Shown here: positions 46,850 through 55,786 of the stretch, one piece after another
Position numbering within the stretch: position 1 is the stretch's first letter
How the letters are laid out: every line of letters begins with the position of its first letter
Assembly: GCF_001612805.1 (NCBI RefSeq)
Contig: NZ_BDBD01000011.1
Span: 992,001 to 1,056,000 of the forward strand
Length of the DNA: 64,000 nt
Source: Nocardia coubleae NBRC 108252
GTDB lineage: Bacteria > Actinomycetota > Actinomycetes > Mycobacteriales > Mycobacteriaceae
Reading direction: 5' to 3'
Program-made: the position numbers and the translations under genes
The notes under the pieces: model-generated
Databases searched by the model: none
Seen by the model: only the letters and a program-made list of their open reading frames with translations
Told to the model about the DNA's origin: nothing

Positions 46850-46869
46850 CGTATCGAAAATCGCATACG
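46850..46869. promoter_or_regulatory. Candidate response-regulator site in the divergent promoter
   Basis: CGTAT (46850-46854) and ATACG (46865-46869) flank GAAAATCG-like AT-rich DNA, an unusual A-run in this GC-rich region, between the regulator and carboxypeptidase genes. The symmetry is short. Confidence 0.3.
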
Positions 46870-46902
46870 TGCGTGCAACGCCGCATTGTCTTGACTGACT
46901 GC

Positions 46903-47481
46903 ATGAATCAGAGAAATATCCGGGGAATTCTAGCGACTGCTGTCGCCGCTCTTACCGCGGCAGGCGCTGTCGCGTTCTTTGTCCACCAATCGCCGGACCG
47001 GTTCTCCTCCGTCGCGTTGTCGATCGATATTCCCCGTGGCGACCCCGGTTCGCCCGGTGCGGGGGTCTTCGACGACCAGTCGCCCTCGGTGGCCAATCTC
47101 GACCCTGAATTGCTCGATGCGCTGCGTCGGGCCGCCGTCGACGCGGGTAGCGAGGGGGTGGAATTCGTGGTCACCAGTGGCTGGCGGTCCGCGGAACACC
47201 AGACGCGGCTGCTGCACGAGGCGGTCGGCAAGTACGGGTCCGAGGCCGAGGCCGCCCGCTGGGTGGCTACCGCGGAAACCTCCGCGCACGTGTCGGGTGA
47301 CGCGGTCGACATCGGGCACAGCGCGGCGACGGCGTGGTTGTCCGCCCACGGCGCCGCCTACGGGCTGTGCCAGATCTACGACAACGAACCCTGGCATTAC
47401 GAACTGCGCCGCGACGCCGCGGAAAACGGGTGCCCGGCACGGTTTGCCGATCCCACCGAGGACCCGAGGATGCAGCGGTGA
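46903..47481 (+). CDS. M15-family D,D-carboxypeptidase (VanY-like), membrane-anchored or secreted
   Basis: The 192-residue protein has an N-terminal uncleaved or cleaved signal (GILATAVAALTAAGAVAFFV) and an extracytoplasmic peptidase_M15/VanY domain: TSGWRSAEHQTRLL, the metal-ligand SAHVSGDAVDIG (His and Asp) and EPWHYEL (catalytic Glu, His). Such enzymes trim D-Ala from peptidoglycan stem peptides. ATG 46903 was preferred to an in-frame ATG at 46873. It overlaps the DoxX-like gene start as GTGA and is divergent from a VanR/VanS-like pair. Confidence 0.88.
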   Translation: MNQRNIRGILATAVAALTAAGAVAFFVHQSPDRFSSVALSIDIPRGDPGSPGAGVFDDQSPSVANLDPELLDALRRAAVDAGSEGVEFVVTSGWRSAEHQTRLLHEAVGKYGSEAEAARWVATAETSAHVSGDAVDIGHSAATAWLSAHGAAYGLCQIYDNEPWHYELRRDAAENGCPARFADPTEDPRMQR

Positions 47482-48758
47482 CCACTCCCCGGCCCGCCAC
47501 GTTCGTCGCGTTTCGGTTCTGCGTGGTCTATTTCGTTCTGTTCTGCCTGCTGAACACCTACATTCCGTTCGCGTTGCTCGGCATCCTCGGGCGCTGGGTG
47601 CGCCGTTATGTGAGCCCGTGGGACATGTCGCTGACCGACCCCGTCACCGGGTGGGTAGGCCGGACGTTCTTCGGCGTCGATGCGGTGCAGCACAAGGATT
47701 CCGGTGCCGGTGATCAGGCGGCGGTGTGGGTGCTGGTGCTGTGTCTGCTGGTCCTCGCGATGGTTGTCGCCGCGGTGTGGACGGCATTCGATCGCCGCAC
47801 GGCCTACCCTCGGCTCACCGCCTGGTTCTCCCTGTTCCTGCGGTTGTGCCTCGGTGCGCAGATGGTGGGGTTCGGGTTCGCGAAACTGATCCCGACCCAG
47901 ATGCCCGGGCCGTCGTTGGCACAGCTGCTGCAACCGTACGGCGATCTGAGTCCGGCCTCGGTGCTGTGGTTGCAGGTGGGCAGTTCCCCCGCATACGAGA
48001 TGTCGCTCGGTGCTGTGGAAGTCGTGGCGGGTCTGCTGCTGTTCTTCTCCCGAACGATGGTGCTCGGTGCGCTGTTGTGCTTGCTCAGTACGGCGCAAAT
48101 CCTCCTGCTGAACATGACGTTCGACATCCCGGAGAAGTTGCTCGCCGCGCATTTGCTGTTGATCAGCCTGGTGCTGCTCGCGCCCTATCTGCGGCGGCTT
48201 GTGGATGTCTTCGTGCTGCAGGGTGGTTGCGCGCCGCTGTCGCTACCGTCGCTCTTCGCCGAAGAACGCAAGAACCGCATCGCGAAAGGGGTCGTGGCGG
48301 GTCTGGGACTCTGGGTCGCACTGGCCAGCGGGTACGACCGGTGGGTGGTGTGGCAGGAACAGCACGGGGCAGGCAGCCCCAAATCCGAGCTGTACGGAAT
48401 CTGGGACGTGCGGGAATTCACCGTCGACGGACAGGTCGCACTACCGCTCACCACCGACGGAACCCGTTGGCAACGACTGATTTTCGAACATCCGGGATCG
48501 GCCACCATTCAACGGATGGATGGTGAATTCGTTCCGGTGGAAGCCGAACTCTCCCCCGGCGGACAGCTCGAACTCGCCCGACCGACAGGACCACTCGCGA
48601 CTGTATCCACCCAGAGACCCACCCCCGACCTCCTGATACTGCGCGGGGAACTGCACGACCGCCCACTCGTCGTCACCTTGGAACGCCTGGACCTCGACAG
48701 CTTCACCTTGCGCAGTCGCGGATTCCACTGGGTGCAGAACTATCCGTACTTCCGCTAG
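47478..48758 (+). CDS. DoxX-like integral membrane protein with C-terminal soluble domain
   Basis: The 426-residue protein has about seven hydrophobic segments, including the LGAQMVGFGFAKLIPTQMP and YEMSLGAVEVVAGLLLFF elements typical of DoxX-like proteins, and ends with about 120 polar residues (ELYGIWDVREF onward) likely forming a beta-rich domain. It starts at GTG 47478 overlapping the carboxypeptidase stop, so the two are coupled. No catalytic motif is visible; a role in envelope maintenance together with the carboxypeptidase is a guess. Confidence 0.7.
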   Translation: MTTPRPATFVAFRFCVVYFVLFCLLNTYIPFALLGILGRWVRRYVSPWDMSLTDPVTGWVGRTFFGVDAVQHKDSGAGDQAAVWVLVLCLLVLAMVVAAVWTAFDRRTAYPRLTAWFSLFLRLCLGAQMVGFGFAKLIPTQMPGPSLAQLLQPYGDLSPASVLWLQVGSSPAYEMSLGAVEVVAGLLLFFSRTMVLGALLCLLSTAQILLLNMTFDIPEKLLAAHLLLISLVLLAPYLRRLVDVFVLQGGCAPLSLPSLFAEERKNRIAKGVVAGLGLWVALASGYDRWVVWQEQHGAGSPKSELYGIWDVREFTVDGQVALPLTTDGTRWQRLIFEHPGSATIQRMDGEFVPVEAELSPGGQLELARPTGPLATVSTQRPTPDLLILRGELHDRPLVVTLERLDLDSFTLRSRGFHWVQNYPYFR

Positions 48759-48771
48759 CTGACACGTCCAC

Positions 48772-49488
48772 TCAGAACCGGCCCCAGCCGACATTGGCCC
48801 AACCCGACCGACTGAAGATGCGGTAGTTGTTCGCCCTGGCCCACTGCTCGGCTGCGTCGTGCAGGAATCGCGAGCCGCAGTTGAGGTAGTCCTCGGCCAT
48901 GTGCTTGTCACCGAAGGCTTGCAACGCTTCAGCCAGCTTTTCCTCGGAGCCCGTCCGGCCGAGCTTGATCGCCAGGATCAGCAGTTCCCTGCGCTGTTCG
49001 CGCCGCAATACCTGACGCACGACTGCCGGATTGTAGATCCGTTCCGGGAACTGGCCGAGCCGGGTGTACACCCTGTACCCCTGGCCCCTATCGCGCCAGC
49101 TGCCGTCGCGGTTGAGATACCAGACACCTTCGCGCAGCAGGTTCTCGATTTGGACCAGCGAGCTCATCTCGGCCGGAGTGAGCCCCTCGTTGTTGCGCAA
49201 ATTGGCGTCTGCGCCGTAAGCCCGCAGATTCTCGATCGCTTCCTGCTGGCCGGTGTAGTACGCCAGATGCAGCGCGCTGTTTCCCTGCGCTGCCACCGTA
49301 TTGATGGACGCACCGGTTTCGACGATTTCGCGCAGCCGCGCGGTATCCCCCGACGCCGCCACCGACAGCAGCTGATCGACCACGCGCTGACGGCGCCGCT
49401 CTCGGCTGCTGCGGACGATCAGCCAGAGCAGCCACACCACCAGCGCCAAGCCGAGGAGCCCGATCACCAGCACTACGGGGCTGCTCAC
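48772..49488 (-). CDS. Membrane-anchored ankyrin-repeat protein
   Basis: The 238-residue protein begins with one transmembrane helix (VVLVIGLLGLALVVWLLWLI), a basic stop-transfer segment, then about two ankyrin repeats (NTVAAQGNSALHLAYYTGQ and ADANLRNNEGLTPAEM), and a C-terminal region of unknown fold. The GTG at 49488 overlaps the Hsp70 stop (GTGA), so the two are translationally coupled. Ankyrin repeats mediate protein contacts. It is the last gene of the Hsp70 operon and converges on the DoxX-like gene with only 13 nt between. Confidence 0.78.
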   Translation of the reverse strand: MSSPVVLVIGLLGLALVVWLLWLIVRSSRERRRQRVVDQLLSVAASGDTARLREIVETGASINTVAAQGNSALHLAYYTGQQEAIENLRAYGADANLRNNEGLTPAEMSSLVQIENLLREGVWYLNRDGSWRDRGQGYRVYTRLGQFPERIYNPAVVRQVLRREQRRELLILAIKLGRTGSEEKLAEALQAFGDKHMAEDYLNCGSRFLHDAAEQWARANNYRIFSRSGWANVGWGRF

Positions 49489-52055
49489 GCCACACCAGGG
49501 TGCCAGCGAATCCCGGTTTCCCGGCCCCACCGCTCGACGCGCGCGTGCAGCGGCTGCAGGCGGCCGGTGTAGATGGTGTGCAGATGCTCGCGGGCGGCGG
49601 GGCGGGACAGGTCGACCTCCCGCACGGTCGCGGCGATCAGCTGCAGCTCACCGAGGAAGAGGTCGCGCTCCGTTGGCAGCTTCGACTTCTCCGCCGACGC
49701 CAGACGTGGATCGTTCAGCAGGGTGTCGTACTTGCGGCGGATCAGTTGATCGGCTGTCTCGATCTCACCCGTCAGCCAGGCGCGGTATTCCGTCGGCGAC
49801 GCACCGACGGCCAGGATTTCCCGGATCAGCGGGGTCCGCACGACCTCGCGGACCAGATCGTCGAGCTTCTCGTTCGCCCTGCGCCACGCGGTGAAATCAC
49901 CGGCCTCGTAGGCGGCCCGTGCCTCGGCCGCCACCCCGTCCTGACGGTACCGGAACGGCTGCGCCTCACCGGGAAGGTCACGTTCGAGCCAGACCACCAG
50001 ATTGGTGAGCGTGCCCATTCTGTCCTCGAAATCGGCCAGCGGCGGCTCCAGATACGCCTCAGGGCCCTCGCTCTCCTGCAAGGTCTGCAAGATCGTCTCG
50101 GCTTCGAGCAGCATGTGGTGCGCTTTCGCCTGGTCCTTCGCGCCGACGATCAGCCCTTCCACAGCGAGCAACCGCTGTTCGAGATCCGGTCCCGCCTTCG
50201 CCGACTCGAACTTATGCACCTCGGGACGCACCTGGCGCCACGCGGCGTGCGCCCGTACGGTCCTCGACCGGATCTCTGTCCACGACGCGACCTGACGGAC
50301 CGGGATGTCGATGACGGCGGTGGCCGTCCGGTCCAGCTGCGGCAGCCGCACCGACGCGTGAATGGTCCACCCGACCGCGAATTCCAGGGACAGTTCTACA
50401 GCGGTACCCGGAGCCACATCCTCGGGCAGGTCGTGGATCTGCACCGAACCGATCGGTATGCGGCCCTCGTAGAGCCGTACCCGCAAAGCGGTACCCGCTC
50501 GCGCGGTCTCCAGATGCTGGCTGACGCGGTGCGGGATCTTGGTGCCCGCCTTCACGATTCGCGCCAGCCGACCGTCCACGAGCTCCACCGAGAAGTCGTG
50601 TGCGAGCACATCTCCCGCCAGGTCGAGTGCCGGCGTCTCGTCGTGTGCTGTCACGGTGAGGTGTCCAGTGTCGACCTGTTGCCCCTCGGCAAGCACTCGC
50701 ACGGTGAAGGAGCTTTCGCCCTCGGCGAACAGCGGAACGTCGATGAACAGGAAAGCGCCGTCACCGTTGACCCGCTGTTCGAGCGGTGCGCCGTCGGCGG
50801 TCTCGACCAGGACGAGCACCGGTTGACCCAGCTCGTCGGGACACCGCACCCGGCCGGCGATATCGACCGAATCGCCTTGCGGCACCAGCGGTTCCAGTTC
50901 TAGGACCGAGCTACGGGTAGCGCGGCTCGCCGCCTTGAGAGCCGCGCCGACCGCGACGACGAGTTCCGGATGGAACAGGCGCGGTGGGATACCGAAGCGT
51001 TGTTCCAGCAACGTCGCGACCAGCGGGATTCTCGACGAGCCGCCGACCAGCACGATCTCGTCGAGAGCGGCGTCGCTCAACCGAGCCTTGGACAGCGCTT
51101 CTGCGCAATGGTCGAGGGTCGCGCGGAGATGGTCTTCGATCATCCGATCGAAGACGGGCCTGCTGATGGGCAGGTTGATGGTCATCGGATTTCCGGACCG
51201 ATCTTCCAGGTCCTGGCTGATGATTTCGGTCTCCGTCTCGCGGCTCAGCTCGTGCTTCGCCGCCTCGGCCAAACTCAGCAGCCGTGCGAGCAATTCGGCG
51301 TCACGTGGTTGGTCCGGCCGGAAACCGAGGTCGTAGCCGGGCAGCTGGGCGATCATCCAGTCGACGATGGCCTGATCGAAGTCGTACCCACCGAGGTAAC
51401 GGTTGCCGTCGAAGGATCGACTGCTGAATCCGCCGTCCGGGTCCCAGCTCACCACCGAGGTGTCGAAGGTGCCGCCGCCGAGGTCGTAGATCAGGAACCG
51501 GCGTCCCTCGGAGTCCTTCATGCGGTACTCGTGCATGTGCGCCAACGCTGCCGCGACCGGTTCCATCAGCGTTTCGACCACCTCGAGCCCGGCCTCGGCA
51601 CCCGCCAGTCCGGTCTGTGTCTTCGCGCTGGTCTCGAAGTATGCGGGCACCGTGATCACGGCGCGGTCGATCGGCACACCGAGCACGTCCTGCGCCATTG
51701 TTTTGAGATGACGCAGCAGGTGCACCGAGGCCTGCAGCGGTGTGATGGTCGCATGTCCCGCGGTGACCGGCTGATCGGTGCCCATATTGCGCTTGAAGAA
51801 CATGGCGGGCGGTGAACCGGGATGGCGCGCTTTGCGTTTGGCGAGCGCACCGACCAGCACGGTGCCGTCGGGTGAGATCCAGATCGCCGACGGTGTGGTC
51901 AGCGACAGGTCGGGATTGGCGACGATCAGCGCTGACCCGAACTGCCGCAACCGGCGTCGGTCGATCAGCGCTTGTTTGTTCGGGATGTCGGCGTCGGCCG
52001 GAATGGCCACGCAGCAGTTCGTCGTGCCGAGGTCGATTCCGGCGACCAGCGTCAT
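49485..52055 (-). CDS. Hsp70-family protein (divergent DnaK-like) with extended C-terminus
   Basis: The 856-residue protein opens with an actin-like ATPase domain: phosphate 1 loop GIDLGTTNCC, VPAYF, YDLGGGTFDTSVV, the adenosine motif LVGGSSRIP. The C-terminal 480 residues are only weakly like the DnaK substrate domain; no EEVD-type tail or canonical lid is recognised, and a helical end of about 250 residues follows. It is about 230 residues longer than DnaK and lacks GrpE/DnaJ neighbours. It is flanked by a small J-like gene upstream and an ankyrin gene downstream, an operon specific to a dedicated client or membrane task. Confidence 0.88.
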   Translation of the reverse strand: MTLVAGIDLGTTNCCVAIPADADIPNKQALIDRRRLRQFGSALIVANPDLSLTTPSAIWISPDGTVLVGALAKRKARHPGSPPAMFFKRNMGTDQPVTAGHATITPLQASVHLLRHLKTMAQDVLGVPIDRAVITVPAYFETSAKTQTGLAGAEAGLEVVETLMEPVAAALAHMHEYRMKDSEGRRFLIYDLGGGTFDTSVVSWDPDGGFSSRSFDGNRYLGGYDFDQAIVDWMIAQLPGYDLGFRPDQPRDAELLARLLSLAEAAKHELSRETETEIISQDLEDRSGNPMTINLPISRPVFDRMIEDHLRATLDHCAEALSKARLSDAALDEIVLVGGSSRIPLVATLLEQRFGIPPRLFHPELVVAVGAALKAASRATRSSVLELEPLVPQGDSVDIAGRVRCPDELGQPVLVLVETADGAPLEQRVNGDGAFLFIDVPLFAEGESSFTVRVLAEGQQVDTGHLTVTAHDETPALDLAGDVLAHDFSVELVDGRLARIVKAGTKIPHRVSQHLETARAGTALRVRLYEGRIPIGSVQIHDLPEDVAPGTAVELSLEFAVGWTIHASVRLPQLDRTATAVIDIPVRQVASWTEIRSRTVRAHAAWRQVRPEVHKFESAKAGPDLEQRLLAVEGLIVGAKDQAKAHHMLLEAETILQTLQESEGPEAYLEPPLADFEDRMGTLTNLVVWLERDLPGEAQPFRYRQDGVAAEARAAYEAGDFTAWRRANEKLDDLVREVVRTPLIREILAVGASPTEYRAWLTGEIETADQLIRRKYDTLLNDPRLASAEKSKLPTERDLFLGELQLIAATVREVDLSRPAAREHLHTIYTGRLQPLHARVERWGRETGIRWHPGVA

Positions 52056-52071
52056 TCGGTGTTCTCCTGTT

Positions 52072-52518
52072 TCAGCGCAGTGCGTGCAGTTCGGGGCCGA
52101 GAGCGGGTGGCAGCAGCTTGGGCAGGACCTGGTAGTTCAGCCCCGGCACGACGCCGGGTACCGCCTCGGCCGCGGCCTCGGCATCACGGGCGACCGCGGC
52201 ATCCAGTTCGTCCGCGAGTTGCTGTAGTTCGGCGAGCTCGGCCACCTCCGATTCGGCGGGCACGGGCCGGTGGGTGAGCAATTCCGCCGTCAGCCGGGTT
52301 TCCGGCGACCCAAGTTGCTCATCGGCGGCATTGACCTGCGCCACGGTGAGCACCGCGCCGAACAGGGGAAACCTGCCCGGGTCGAAGGCGATCCGCTTGC
52401 GCCGCGCCGCGATACGGGCACGGGCCACCGACGGGCCCGCTGTGGGGTCGAGGTCCAGGATCTGAAATGCCGTGGAGTAGTAGGGGTTCGACCCGGTCCA
52501 TTGCCATGGGTTCGTCAT
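52072..52518 (-). CDS. Small protein with degenerate J-domain-like N-terminus
   Basis: The 148-residue protein begins YYSTAFQILDLDPTAGPSV, then a helix and AQVNAADEQLGSPETRL, the layout of a J domain (YxILGL, helix, NxAYxxLxDPxxR). The HPD motif is absent; the corresponding position reads FDPGRFP. The second half is Glu/Ala-rich helix. The stop lies 16 nt before the Hsp70 ATG. A co-chaperone or scaffold for that Hsp70 is the obvious reading, but loss of HPD means it cannot act as a normal J protein. Start ATG 52518 chosen over a longer ORF. Confidence 0.6.
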   Translation of the reverse strand: MTNPWQWTGSNPYYSTAFQILDLDPTAGPSVARARIAARRKRIAFDPGRFPLFGAVLTVAQVNAADEQLGSPETRLTAELLTHRPVPAESEVAELAELQQLADELDAAVARDAEAAAEAVPGVVPGLNYQVLPKLLPPALGPELHALR

Positions 52519-52546
52519 TTCCGTCGCCCTCCGGTGAGTTCCATCG

Positions 52547-55102
52547 TCAGCGCTCCCCGATCGAGGCGGTCGCCAGCAGTTCACGCACCGAGTCGTAGGG
52601 CGGTAGGTCTGGCAGTCCGAGGCCGATAGCCCACCGGAAGTGCCCGGCCGCTTCACCGCACAGCCGAAGCGCCGACATCTGGTGGCGCTGGTCGAAGGCG
52701 ATGAACATCAGGCAAGTGCCGAACCAGAATTCGTGTCGGGCCAGTTTCGCCGCGTAGGCCGAACGGTCCGCCGCCGACACCGCGGCCGACCACTGCTGGG
52801 TGGTGGTGGCGGTGGTCCGGGAACGGGTGAGTCCGAGCGTGTCGTTGATCGGGGCGGTCATCTCGGTGATCCGGTCCAGCAACAACCGAGCCGGGTACAT
52901 CTGCGCAGAGATGTTCTGTCTGGCTTGCATATGGTCGATGCCGATATCGAGGGCGGCTTCGGCCAATTGGACGCTGTCCGGATCTACGCGCAACCACGCG
53001 GCGACCAGATCCAGGGCTTGCCCTTCACTTCCCGCCTTGGCCAGCCGCCGCACCGCCACCTCGGCCTCATAGCCCCCTCTCGACCGCGTGGCCGACTTGA
53101 CCGTCTCCGGGAACGGCGCCGTACGGATCGTGCGCATATGCGCTCGGGCACGTGCAGGCTGCTTCTGCCACAGCGTTCGGATCCGCGTGGCATGCGGTTC
53201 GAGCAGCTGTTCGGGCAGGTCCGCGCGGACCCGATCGATCGCCCGCTCCAGTTCCGGCGGTGTCACGTCCGACATCACCTCGCCGAGATGTCCGCGCATC
53301 GACTCCCAGAACTCGGCGCTGTCGTACAGCGTCGCCCAGTGCCGCAGCGCGGCGTCCCAATGGAGGAAGGCGGTGTGATCGCCCTCGAGTTCGAGGTAGT
53401 AGGCCTTGGCGTGCTCGGCGATCGCGCGATGGTGGACCGATACCAGATCGCCGGGATCGTACTTCTCCCACAGTCGCATGGCCGGCTGCGTCCACGGCCG
53501 GATCACGCCGTCCTGCCGTAAGGCGGTCAGCGCCAGCCGGGCCGATGGCGGTGGTGACGACGGGTCGCTGCCTGCCGCGATGTCGCCGATCCGGTCGGCG
53601 ATGCGGGTCAGTTCCGCGGCCTGACCGCCGCGGGCGACCCCGATGATCCGGCGGACCCGCGCGAGCGAAGCGTTTGCTTCCTCCGCACGCGAAATCAGCG
53701 CCGACCGTGTGGCTTCGGCGAGATTCGCGCGGGCGTGCCGGAGCTGGGCAGGATCGAGGTCGGAGGCTTCGGGCGTGTCCGCCGCCGCTGCCTCTCTCGC
53801 GGCGGCGCGGGCGCGCATGGTCGATATCGCCTCCTGATCGACCATCGACACGCTCGCCCATCGGTCGCCGTGCCGATCGCGAAGCTGTCGTACCCCCGCC
53901 GCCAACAGTCGCGAATCCTGCAGGAGGAGCCCGAGTACGAGATGGGCGTTCGCGTGCATGTCCTCGTCGGCCGGCAATTCGGCGGGTTCGCGGATGATTT
54001 CACGCAATTCGGCTTCGGCGGCGGCCTGGTCACCCTCGCGCAGCCGGGACAACGCGGTGACGAACAGAACCGCCATCCGCAGCGGCTGCTCGACCGACTG
54101 CGGCGGGCTGTCAGCCAATCGTGGTGCGCCCGAACGGCCGTGCATGACATCCGACGCCGCGAGCAGGAGTTTCCTGCTCACGTCGACAGGGGTCTGGCGC
54201 GAGGGTGTCGACGAAGCCGCAGGCTCAGGGGTGGGCGGTCGTGCGGGAGTCGGCGGTTCCTTGCGCGGCGGCGAGACCGTCACCGGTGCGGAACCCATCT
54301 CGAATCCGAGCCGCGCCGATGTTGCCCGCGGCGGCTGGTGATCCGCCCGCCGGGAAGGCCCCGTCGTGTATCCCGGACGGGTCGGCGACCGCGACGGCTG
54401 CGCAGCGCTGTCGCCACCGAACCGTTCCGCGAGCGCGTAGCGTCGTCGGGCACCCGCCTTGTCGCCACGCGCGGCGGCGCGGTCACCGAATCGGCGATAC
54501 CACTCCGCGCGCGTGCCGGGCCCGAGCGCGTACATCACCTGCCACTCCACGCTGGAACCACCGCTGAATGCGTACTTCTCGAACTGGGCATCCACCAGCT
54601 CGGTCAGGTGTGCGGTGGCGATGGCACGAAACTCCGGTGACACGTCGGGATCCTCGGCCCGAACAGCGTCTCCGAACCACACGCACAGCGACGACGGCTG
54701 CGACACTCCGGTGACTGCCTTCATCAATCCGGCGGCAATGGACCAGGTTTCGGCGAAGGCACCGGCATCAGGGCGACGTAGCCACGCACGGAATATCAGT
54801 TGAACCGTGTCGTCGGTGAGCCCGCAACGCTTCTCGACGGTAGGCAGCAGCCGAATCGTCGCATCGGGCAAGGTCGAGGCGGCTTCGACGAGGTCGTCGT
54901 GCAGTCGCTGCCGCAACTCCGGGGTGATGGGTGTGCCGGGGCGACCGAGGAACGTTTCGATCATCGTCAGCCGGGCTCGCGCCTGATCGGCGATGCTCAG
55001 TGGCTTGCCGACGGGCGGTTGTGCGGGGCCGGCCGGTTGTGCGGGCGCACGCTTCTCCGCGTTGCCGCGCTCCTTGTCACCCGACGACCAGGGCCATTTC
55101 AC
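52547..55102 (-). CDS. Large helical protein of unknown function, first gene of the Hsp70 operon
   Basis: The protein (851 residues from the GTG at 55102, which has GGAG 9 nt upstream; an ATG at 55195 is the alternative) is soluble and Ala/Arg/Glu-rich, with a Pro-rich linker near residues 240-320. Long helical stretches such as AEAELREII and HAKAYYLELEGDHTAFLHWDAALRHW read like degenerate TPR units. I recognise no catalytic motif. It is encoded 28 nt upstream of the J-like gene. It may gather clients for the Hsp70, inferred only from position. Confidence 0.6.
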   Translation of the reverse strand: MKWPWSSGDKERGNAEKRAPAQPAGPAQPPVGKPLSIADQARARLTMIETFLGRPGTPITPELRQRLHDDLVEAASTLPDATIRLLPTVEKRCGLTDDTVQLIFRAWLRRPDAGAFAETWSIAAGLMKAVTGVSQPSSLCVWFGDAVRAEDPDVSPEFRAIATAHLTELVDAQFEKYAFSGGSSVEWQVMYALGPGTRAEWYRRFGDRAAARGDKAGARRRYALAERFGGDSAAQPSRSPTRPGYTTGPSRRADHQPPRATSARLGFEMGSAPVTVSPPRKEPPTPARPPTPEPAASSTPSRQTPVDVSRKLLLAASDVMHGRSGAPRLADSPPQSVEQPLRMAVLFVTALSRLREGDQAAAEAELREIIREPAELPADEDMHANAHLVLGLLLQDSRLLAAGVRQLRDRHGDRWASVSMVDQEAISTMRARAAAREAAAADTPEASDLDPAQLRHARANLAEATRSALISRAEEANASLARVRRIIGVARGGQAAELTRIADRIGDIAAGSDPSSPPPSARLALTALRQDGVIRPWTQPAMRLWEKYDPGDLVSVHHRAIAEHAKAYYLELEGDHTAFLHWDAALRHWATLYDSAEFWESMRGHLGEVMSDVTPPELERAIDRVRADLPEQLLEPHATRIRTLWQKQPARARAHMRTIRTAPFPETVKSATRSRGGYEAEVAVRRLAKAGSEGQALDLVAAWLRVDPDSVQLAEAALDIGIDHMQARQNISAQMYPARLLLDRITEMTAPINDTLGLTRSRTTATTTQQWSAAVSAADRSAYAAKLARHEFWFGTCLMFIAFDQRHQMSALRLCGEAAGHFRWAIGLGLPDLPPYDSVRELLATASIGER

Positions 55103-55334
55103 CGCGAAGTACTCCGGTCGGCCGACCCTGATCGATCCGCAGCCACGGCTATCCCCTCTCCGAACGAGCCCCGGCATCCTCCCGATACCGGGCAACTCGG
55201 AAGACAGTGCTCAACCATGTTGCGGCCGAACAGCCTTCAGCTTTCACGATCGACGACGCGAGGAACTTCGTCAAGTCCGAGCCCGGCGCTGCCCCCGAAG
55301 CACGAACGAATGCCCCGGGAGCAGGCGGTCTGAT

Positions 55335-55649
55335 TCAGTGGGCGAGTTTGAGCCCGACGACGCCCGTCACGATCATCGTGAGAAACAGGAGCTTGAATAT
55401 CGTCACCGGCTCTTCACCGGTGGCCATGGCGAAGGCGACGGTGAGGACCGCGCCGATACCCACCCAGACCGCGTACGCGGTACCTACCGGAAGTTCGCGC
55501 ATCGCGATCGCCAATCCGGCCATACTCGCCAGCAGAGCGACGAAGAACAGCACCGACGGCACGACCCGGGTGAAGCCTTCGGATTTGCCCAGTGCGGTCG
55601 CCCACACCGCTTCCAGAAACCCCGACACGACAAGCAGAATCCACGACAT
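55335..55649 (-). CDS. gdx: SMR-family guanidinium exporter
   Basis: The 104-residue protein has four transmembrane helices, the essential Glu13 in the first helix (GFLEAVWATALGK) and Trp16 next to it, the pattern of the SugE/Gdx subfamily rather than EmrE. It exports guanidinium in exchange for protons, working as an antiparallel dimer. Start ATG 55649 has GAGGAGG 6 nt upstream, directly behind a guanidine-III riboswitch. The riboswitch supports guanidinium as the substrate strongly. Confidence 0.93.
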   Translation of the reverse strand: MSWILLVVSGFLEAVWATALGKSEGFTRVVPSVLFFVALLASMAGLAIAMRELPVGTAYAVWVGIGAVLTVAFAMATGEEPVTIFKLLFLTMIVTGVVGLKLAH

Positions 55650-55662
55650 CGCAGCCCTCCTC

Positions 55663-55704
55663 GGGCCGTCTTGTCGCACTCCGGGTACGGCACCCCTCGT
55701 CCGG
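55663..55704 (-). ncRNA. Guanidine-III (mini-ykkC type III) riboswitch
   Basis: Minus-strand sequence begins CCGGACGAGG, continues with TGCCGTACCCGG and ends with GACAAGACGGC. These conserved blocks are those of the Thermobifida-type guanidine-III riboswitch as I recall it. CCGG/CCGG forms stem P1, and TGCCGT with ACGGC forms the pseudoknot helix P2, with one mismatch near its end. The element stops just before the GAGGAGG ribosome site of the Gdx gene, so guanidinium binding should expose that site and raise translation. Confidence 0.88.
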
Positions 55705-55786
55705 AAGCCCGATCGCCGGGCTCACTTCCACCATGGCACGCCGGCTATCGGCCGGCAAGCGATGGTGGTTCGTCTCACCAGCAAAG

